Below, piece after piece: positions 14,067 to 18,453 of a DNA stretch of 18,453 bases. Made by a program: the position numbers and the translations under genes. This DNA is from Rhodospirillales bacterium. GTDB taxonomy: Bacteria; Pseudomonadota; Alphaproteobacteria; Acetobacterales; Acetobacteraceae. The notes beneath the pieces are model-generated. The model did no database searches and was not told the origin of the DNA. It saw nothing but the letters and a program-made list of their open reading frames with translations. Position 1 is the stretch's first letter. The number at the start of each line of letters is the position of its first letter. The DNA lies in NCBI GenBank assembly GCA_025352915.1, contig JANXSA010000599.1, forward strand, positions 1 to 18,453, written 5' to 3'.

Positions 14067-14857
14067 TTGGTGAAGAACATCTCGGTCAGCACGTAATCCA
14101 GCGCCAGGATCAGCACCGAGGCGGTTACCACCGCCGAGGTAGTCGCGGCCCCCACGCCCTGGGCCCCGCCGCGGCTGTTATAGCCCTGGTAGCAGCCCAT
14201 CAGGGTGATGACGAAGCCGAACACCGCGGCTTTCACCAGGCCGGAGATCACGTCCCCGGCCTCCATGAACCGCATCGTGTCGGCCAGATAAGTGATTGGG
14301 TTGAAGCCCAGCTTGGCCACCGCGATGATGAACCCGCCCATCACGCCCAGGATATCGGCCACCACCACCAGCATCGGCAGCGCCACCACCCCCGCGAGCA
14401 GGCGGGGTGCCACGAGGTATTTCATCGGGTTGGTGGACAAGGTCGTCAGCGCGTCGATCTGGTCGGTCACTCGCATGGTGCCGATCTCCGCCGCCATCGC
14501 CGCCCCAACCCGTCCGGCCACCATCAGCCCGGCCAGCACCGGGCCAAGCTCGCGGGTGATCGACAGCACCACCAGCGAGGCGATCGCGCTGTCGGCGGAG
14601 AAGCGGGACAGCCCGATGGAGGATTGCAGCGCCAGCACCATGCCGGTGAACACCGCGGTCAGCGCCACCACCGGCAGCGAGAAAAAGCCGATCTCCACCA
14701 GCGCCCGCAGGAAGGCACGCCCATAAAATGGCGGGCGCACGATATGCGACAGGCCAAGTGCTGCGAACACCGCCACCCGCCCGGTCGCGGCACAGGCGCC
14801 GAGCACCAAGCGCCCGATCGCCGCGACAAAGTGGAGCACCGCGTTCAAGACGACCAC
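14063..14857 (-). CDS. mlaE: Mla-type ABC transporter permease
   Basis: Inner-membrane permease of 264 residues, the partner of MlaF. About five to six hydrophobic segments are visible: LVEIGFFSLPVVALTAVFTG (51-70), LGPVLAGLMVAGRVGAAMAA, LVAPRLLAGVVALPMLVVVA, GFIIAVAKLGFNPI and VKAAVFGFVITLMGC. The conserved permease loop AAEIGTMRVTDQIDALTTLS couples to the ATPase and is diagnostic for MlaE (DUF140). It has the usual ending LALDYVLTEMFF. The start GTG at 14857 overlaps the 3' end of alr by 13 bases; a nearby TTG is possible. It is a dnaB-alr-mlaE-mlaF co-directional series. Confidence 0.93.
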   Translation of the reverse strand: MVVLNAVLHFVAAIGRLVLGACAATGRVAVFAALGLSHIVRPPFYGRAFLRALVEIGFFSLPVVALTAVFTGMVLALQSSIGLSRFSADSAIASLVVLSITRELGPVLAGLMVAGRVGAAMAAEIGTMRVTDQIDALTTLSTNPMKYLVAPRLLAGVVALPMLVVVADILGVMGGFIIAVAKLGFNPITYLADTMRFMEAGDVISGLVKAAVFGFVITLMGCYQGYNSRGGAQGVGAATTSAVVTASVLILALDYVLTEMFFTK

Positions 14858-15939
14858 ACCCGATGATACCGCCGCCCCAGGCTGGTCAGCACCTCGTACC
14901 CATTAGTGCCGGCGGCCGCGGCGACGTCGTCCACCGGCCGCGACGGCCCGATCAATTCCAGCCAGTCGCCTTCGCGCAGGCCCGGCCGGTCGGTGGCGTC
15001 GAATGTGGTGAGGTCCATGGACACACGCCCTACCAGCGGCACCGGGGCGCCGTCAAAGACCGCGTGCCCGCGCCCGGAATGGCTGCGCAACCAACCATCG
15101 GCATAACCGACGCCGATTGTGGCGATCCGGCTCGGCCGCGCGGCAACCCAGGTGCTGTTGTAGCCGACGCTCGCACCGAGGGCGACATCGCGCAGCGCCA
15201 GCACCCGCGCCATCAGCCGCACCACCGGCCGCATCGGGTTCGGCTGCTCCGGAATCGGGTTGATGCCATACAGCGCCGCCCCCGGCCGCGCGAGGTCGGA
15301 GGCATAGCCAGCCCCCAGGAACATCCCGGACGAGTTGGCGAAGCTGCGCGGCACCGTCGGAAAGGCGGCACAGGCGGCGGCGAAGCGGTCGCGCTGCACG
15401 GCATTCATCGGGTCGCCGGCGACCTCGCTGGCCACCAGATGCGTCATCACGTAGCGCAGCTCGATACCGTCCAGCAGGTTTGGATCGGCCATCTCCCCAC
15501 CATCCAGCCCCAGCCGGTTCATCCCGGTGTCGACATGCAGCAGCGCCGGCAACCGTCGCCCGAGCCGTCGCGCCAGCCCGCCCCAGCGCGCGATCTCGCC
15601 CGGCGTGCCCAGCACCGGCAGGATATCATGCGCGACGAAACCACCCTCGCTGCCAGGAGCAATCCCGTTCAGCACCGCCACCATCGCCCCCGGCACCAGG
15701 GCACGAATGGCCACCGCCTCGGACAAATGCGCGGTAAAGAAATGCCGGCACCCCGCCGCATGCAGCGCCGGCGCCACCTGTGCCGCACCCAGCCCATAGG
15801 CGTCGGCCTTCACGACGCCGGCCACCGGACCGCCGGGATGCAACACTCCCAGCGCTCGCCAGTTCGCGACGACCGCCGCGAGATCGACTTCCAGCCGGGC
15901 CAGCGCGGTGTCGGATTCGATCATCGCCGCGGGGGGCAT
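14845..15939 (-). CDS. alr: Alanine racemase
   Basis: PLP-dependent enzyme interconverting L- and D-alanine for peptidoglycan, 364 residues. AGVVKADAYGLGAAQVAPAL near the N-terminus carries the PLP lysine (VVKADAYG). HVDTGMNRLGLD and YVMTHLVASE are family strands. ASVGYNSTWVA holds the catalytic tyrosine of the second domain, followed by VGYADGW and GRVSMDLTTFD. The start is uncertain: ATG at 15939 (MPPAAMIESD) or ATG at 15924 (MIESDTALARLEVDL), neither with a clear ribosome binding site. A more upstream ATG at 15975 lies inside repeat element D and would add a repeat-encoded LLFVHKKK segment, which is rejected. It overlaps mlaE at the 3' end. Confidence 0.95.
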   Translation of the reverse strand: MPPAAMIESDTALARLEVDLAAVVANWRALGVLHPGGPVAGVVKADAYGLGAAQVAPALHAAGCRHFFTAHLSEAVAIRALVPGAMVAVLNGIAPGSEGGFVAHDILPVLGTPGEIARWGGLARRLGRRLPALLHVDTGMNRLGLDGGEMADPNLLDGIELRYVMTHLVASEVAGDPMNAVQRDRFAAACAAFPTVPRSFANSSGMFLGAGYASDLARPGAALYGINPIPEQPNPMRPVVRLMARVLALRDVALGASVGYNSTWVAARPSRIATIGVGYADGWLRSHSGRGHAVFDGAPVPLVGRVSMDLTTFDATDRPGLREGDWLELIGPSRPVDDVAAAAGTNGYEVLTSLGRRYHRVWSS

Positions 15940-15947
15940 CAAGGAAG

Positions 15948-16104
15948 TCTTCTTTTTGTGAACAAAAAGAAGCAAAAAAACTTTATCCGTTCAGGAAGAG
16001 AAAATTCGAAATATAGCGCGCCGGAACCCTGTGCTGCATTCGGCAGGAGAGCCGAACGCAAACGATCAAAGTTTTTTTGCTTCTTTTTGTTCACAAAAAG
16101 AAGA
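15948..16104. repeat. Paired A/T-rich inverted-repeat element D
   Basis: Left arm 15948-15983 and right arm 16069-16104 are perfect inverted copies of the shared 36-base arm. The left side continues TATCC; the right inner flank is degenerate (GATCAAAG instead of GGATAAAG). The 85-base spacer contains a small hairpin, TTCGGC (16039-16044) and GCCGAA (16051-16056). Unlike A and C it lies between co-directional genes, 17 bases after the dnaB stop and only 8 bases before the alr start, so it occupies the whole alr leader region. Confidence 0.9.
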
Positions 16105-16121
16105 CCTTTCCTGACAGAAAC

Positions 16122-17624
<1,503 letters not shown>

Positions 17625-17682
17625 CGCCCCACCATAGCGCAGGTTCCCCCCCCGCGCGCCTGTGGATCACGGGGATAGCGGG

Positions 17683-17767
17683 GAAGGCGAGGGCTCTTCG
17701 CCAAAAGCGCGAAGGTAAAGAAGGCGAGGGCTCTGCCCTCGACCCGCAAAGGGTCGGAGACCCTTTG
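17683..17767. repeat. REP-like double hairpin with a partial duplicate
   Basis: GAAGGCGAGGGCTCT occurs directly repeated at 17683-17697 and 17720-17734. The second copy continues into two adjacent hairpins. CGAGGGC / GCCCTCG (17725-17731, 17735-17741) has a 7-bp stem and 3-base loop. CAAAGGGTC / GACCCTTTG (17747-17755, 17759-17767) has a 9-bp stem and 3-base loop. The first copy looks like a truncated element. Sequences of this general style are common in Acetobacteraceae intergenic regions as far as I recall. It lies just upstream of dnaB. Confidence 0.75.
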
Positions 17768-17840
17768 ATCCCATTACCTTAAGTGACCGTACCAGTTACC
17801 ACCAATCGAACCCAGGTGCCAATTTAGTGCTGCTGGCGTA

Positions 17841-17858
17841 GCCAAGAACCTTCTTGGC
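17841..17858. repeat. Short perfect palindrome
   Basis: GCCAAGAA (17841-17848) and TTCTTGGC (17851-17858) are perfect 8-bp inverted arms with a 2-base centre. They lie between the double hairpin and the three-way element in the rplI-dnaB gap. It could be an operator for a dimeric protein or part of a folded leader; nothing decides between these. Confidence 0.55.
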
Positions 17859-17875
17859 ATTCAAGCTTTTGTAAA

Positions 17876-17929
17876 ATTAAGGTCCAGGGGCTTGGCCCCT
17901 GGCGGGTCTGGGCAGCGCCCAGTCTTAAT
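17876..17929. repeat. Three-way-junction-like repeat element
   Basis: The outer stem ATTAAG / CTTAAT (17876-17881, 17924-17929) encloses two hairpins. CCAGGGGC / GCCCCTGG (17884-17891, 17895-17902) has a TTG loop and CTGGGC / GCCCAG (17908-17913, 17917-17922) has an AGC loop. The fold resembles a small cloverleaf and the style resembles Acetobacteraceae REP-like sequences. No coding function. It lies in the rplI-dnaB gap. Confidence 0.7.
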
Positions 17930-18023
17930 CTTATCTTCGCGCGTATGGGGCAACGCCCTTGATCTTCTCTTTCCCCGTCATTTCACCAAGCTTGCCTCAC
18001 GCGTCAGCGCCGCTGTGGCCAAG

Positions 18024-18063
18024 CAAAAAAAACCGGGCCGCCGCACAAGTCGGCAACCCGGTT
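18024..18063 (-). terminator. Intrinsic terminator of the rplI operon
   Basis: On the minus strand AACCGGG (18063-18057) plus TTGCCG pair with CGGCGG plus CCCGGTT (18037-18031) around a 7-base loop, followed by an uninterrupted T-run. The 13-bp stem, with two G-T pairs, and the T-tract make a strong Rho-independent terminator 38 bases after the rplI stop. It separates ribosomal protein transcription from dnaB. Confidence 0.9.
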
Positions 18064-18101
18064 CAATAAGCCTTAGCTGCGGCAGCATTTAGCCGTTCGG
18101 T

Positions 18102-18453
18102 TCAGACGTCCGGCTGCGGCGCCACGGAGGGGTCGAGCATGTCGTCGGCCTCGTCGTCCGCCTCGTCGCCATCGCGCGCGATCGCCTCGCCGCGCGCCTG
18201 CTTGGTCGCCTCTTCCAGGCTGCGCGCCACATTGACGGTCACCGAGATCGAGACTTCCGGGTGCAGCACCACCCGCACCGGCGTCAGTCCGAGCATCTTG
18301 ATCGGCTGCTCCAGGATCACCTGGCTGCGGCTGATCGACAGTCCGGCCTCGGTGGCACCATCGGCGATATCGCGCGACGACACCGAGCCGTACAGGCTGC
18401 CCGACTCGCCGGCCTGGCGGATGATCACCACCGACAGCCCGCCGACGCGCTCG
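18102..18453 (-). CDS. rplI: 50S ribosomal protein L9, C-terminal part (cut by window edge)
   Basis: The last about 116 residues of ribosomal protein L9, which binds 23S rRNA with its N-domain and has a C-domain that extends from the ribosome. The visible part starts [18 protein letters not shown] and includes [20 protein letters not shown] and [20 protein letters not shown]. This is the canonical L9 C-terminal domain. An acidic extension ending [21 protein letters not shown] is typical of alphaproteobacterial L9. The N-terminal rRNA-binding domain lies beyond 18453; an in-frame GTG at 18431 is internal and is not the start. rpsF and rpsR would be expected just upstream. It is followed by a strong terminator and then dnaB. 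Confidence 0.95.
   Translation of the reverse strand, partial: ERVGGLSVVIIRQAGESGSLYGSVSSRDIADGATEAGLSISRSQVILEQPIKMLGLTPVRVVLHPEVSISVTVNVARSLEEATKQARGEAIARDGDEADDEADDMLDPSVAPQPDV

Larger units (their letters stand above)
17625..18101. other. 477-bp rplI-dnaB intergenic region
   Basis: This gap holds no convincing gene on either strand. It contains, from left to right, a run of eight C's (17646-17653), the REP-like double hairpin and its partial copy, an 8-bp palindrome, the three-way-junction-like element and the rplI terminator. The dnaB promoter must lie somewhere between about 17625 and 18023 on the minus strand, but no clear -35/-10 pair stands out. Confidence 0.7.

Noticed and set aside
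15925..15975. Upstream ATG giving alanine racemase an N-terminal LLFVHKKK extension
   Set aside because: The extension is encoded by the arm of repeat element D; the same peptide would arise from other copies of the repeat. Racemase homology begins after the later ATGs.
4411..16104. CRISPR array interpretation of the identical 36-base repeats
   Set aside because: Copies are in inverted pairs, kilobases apart, with irregular spacing and no cas genes; they are not a direct-repeat array.

Overview
The window is a GC-rich chromosomal segment of an alphaproteobacterium, most likely in or near the family Acetobacteraceae. This placement is inferred from the strong GC3 bias, an alphaproteobacteria-type DUF2842 protein, the rplI-dnaB-alr gene order, a CxxCx7C FNR/FnrL-type regulator, and hairpin-rich intergenic repeats that resemble ones I recall from Acetobacteraceae genomes. 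It is not proven. No prophage, transposase, CRISPR array or plasmid gene is visible, and nearly all genes belong to known housekeeping or metabolic families.

Left part (1-4.4 kb): the 5' portion of apt (minus strand, cut by the window edge), a small DUF2842 membrane protein whose 3' end overlaps antisense with a truncated XRE-type HTH gene, a tRNA-Pro(CGG) gene, a LOG-family phosphoribohydrolase, a convergent pair of cytochrome c' and cytochrome b561 genes separated by a hairpin terminator, and a LysM protein with a Pro/Ala-rich linker and Ig-like repeats.

Middle part (4.4-11.6 kb): an unrecognised small protein, the phosphatidylethanolamine operon psd-pssA (ATGA overlap), then a tight four-gene cluster (DOPA-dioxygenase-like, creatininase-like amidohydrolase, APC permease, HpcH/CitE-like lyase) that looks like an uptake and breakdown unit of unknown substrate. 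Next is an FNR-type regulator divergent from a small GNAT-like protein, with a near-consensus FNR box between them.

Right part (11.6-18.45 kb): hldE (ADP-heptose synthesis for LPS), then on the minus strand the series rplI (partial), dnaB, alr, mlaE, mlaF. This joins ribosome, replication, D-alanine supply for peptidoglycan and phospholipid transport at the outer membrane. The 477-bp gap between rplI and dnaB holds a strong terminator and several nested hairpins.

The most unusual signal is a family of A/T-rich inverted-repeat elements at four gene junctions (4411-4560, 6800-6889, 13155-13290, 15948-16104). Each is a pair of inverted arms, and seven of the eight arms share an identical 36-base sequence. 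They sit within a few bases of stop or start codons, contain no coding capacity, and look like dispersed bidirectional terminators or REP/BIME-like elements. The + strand also appears to change from G-rich to C-rich around 10-11 kb.
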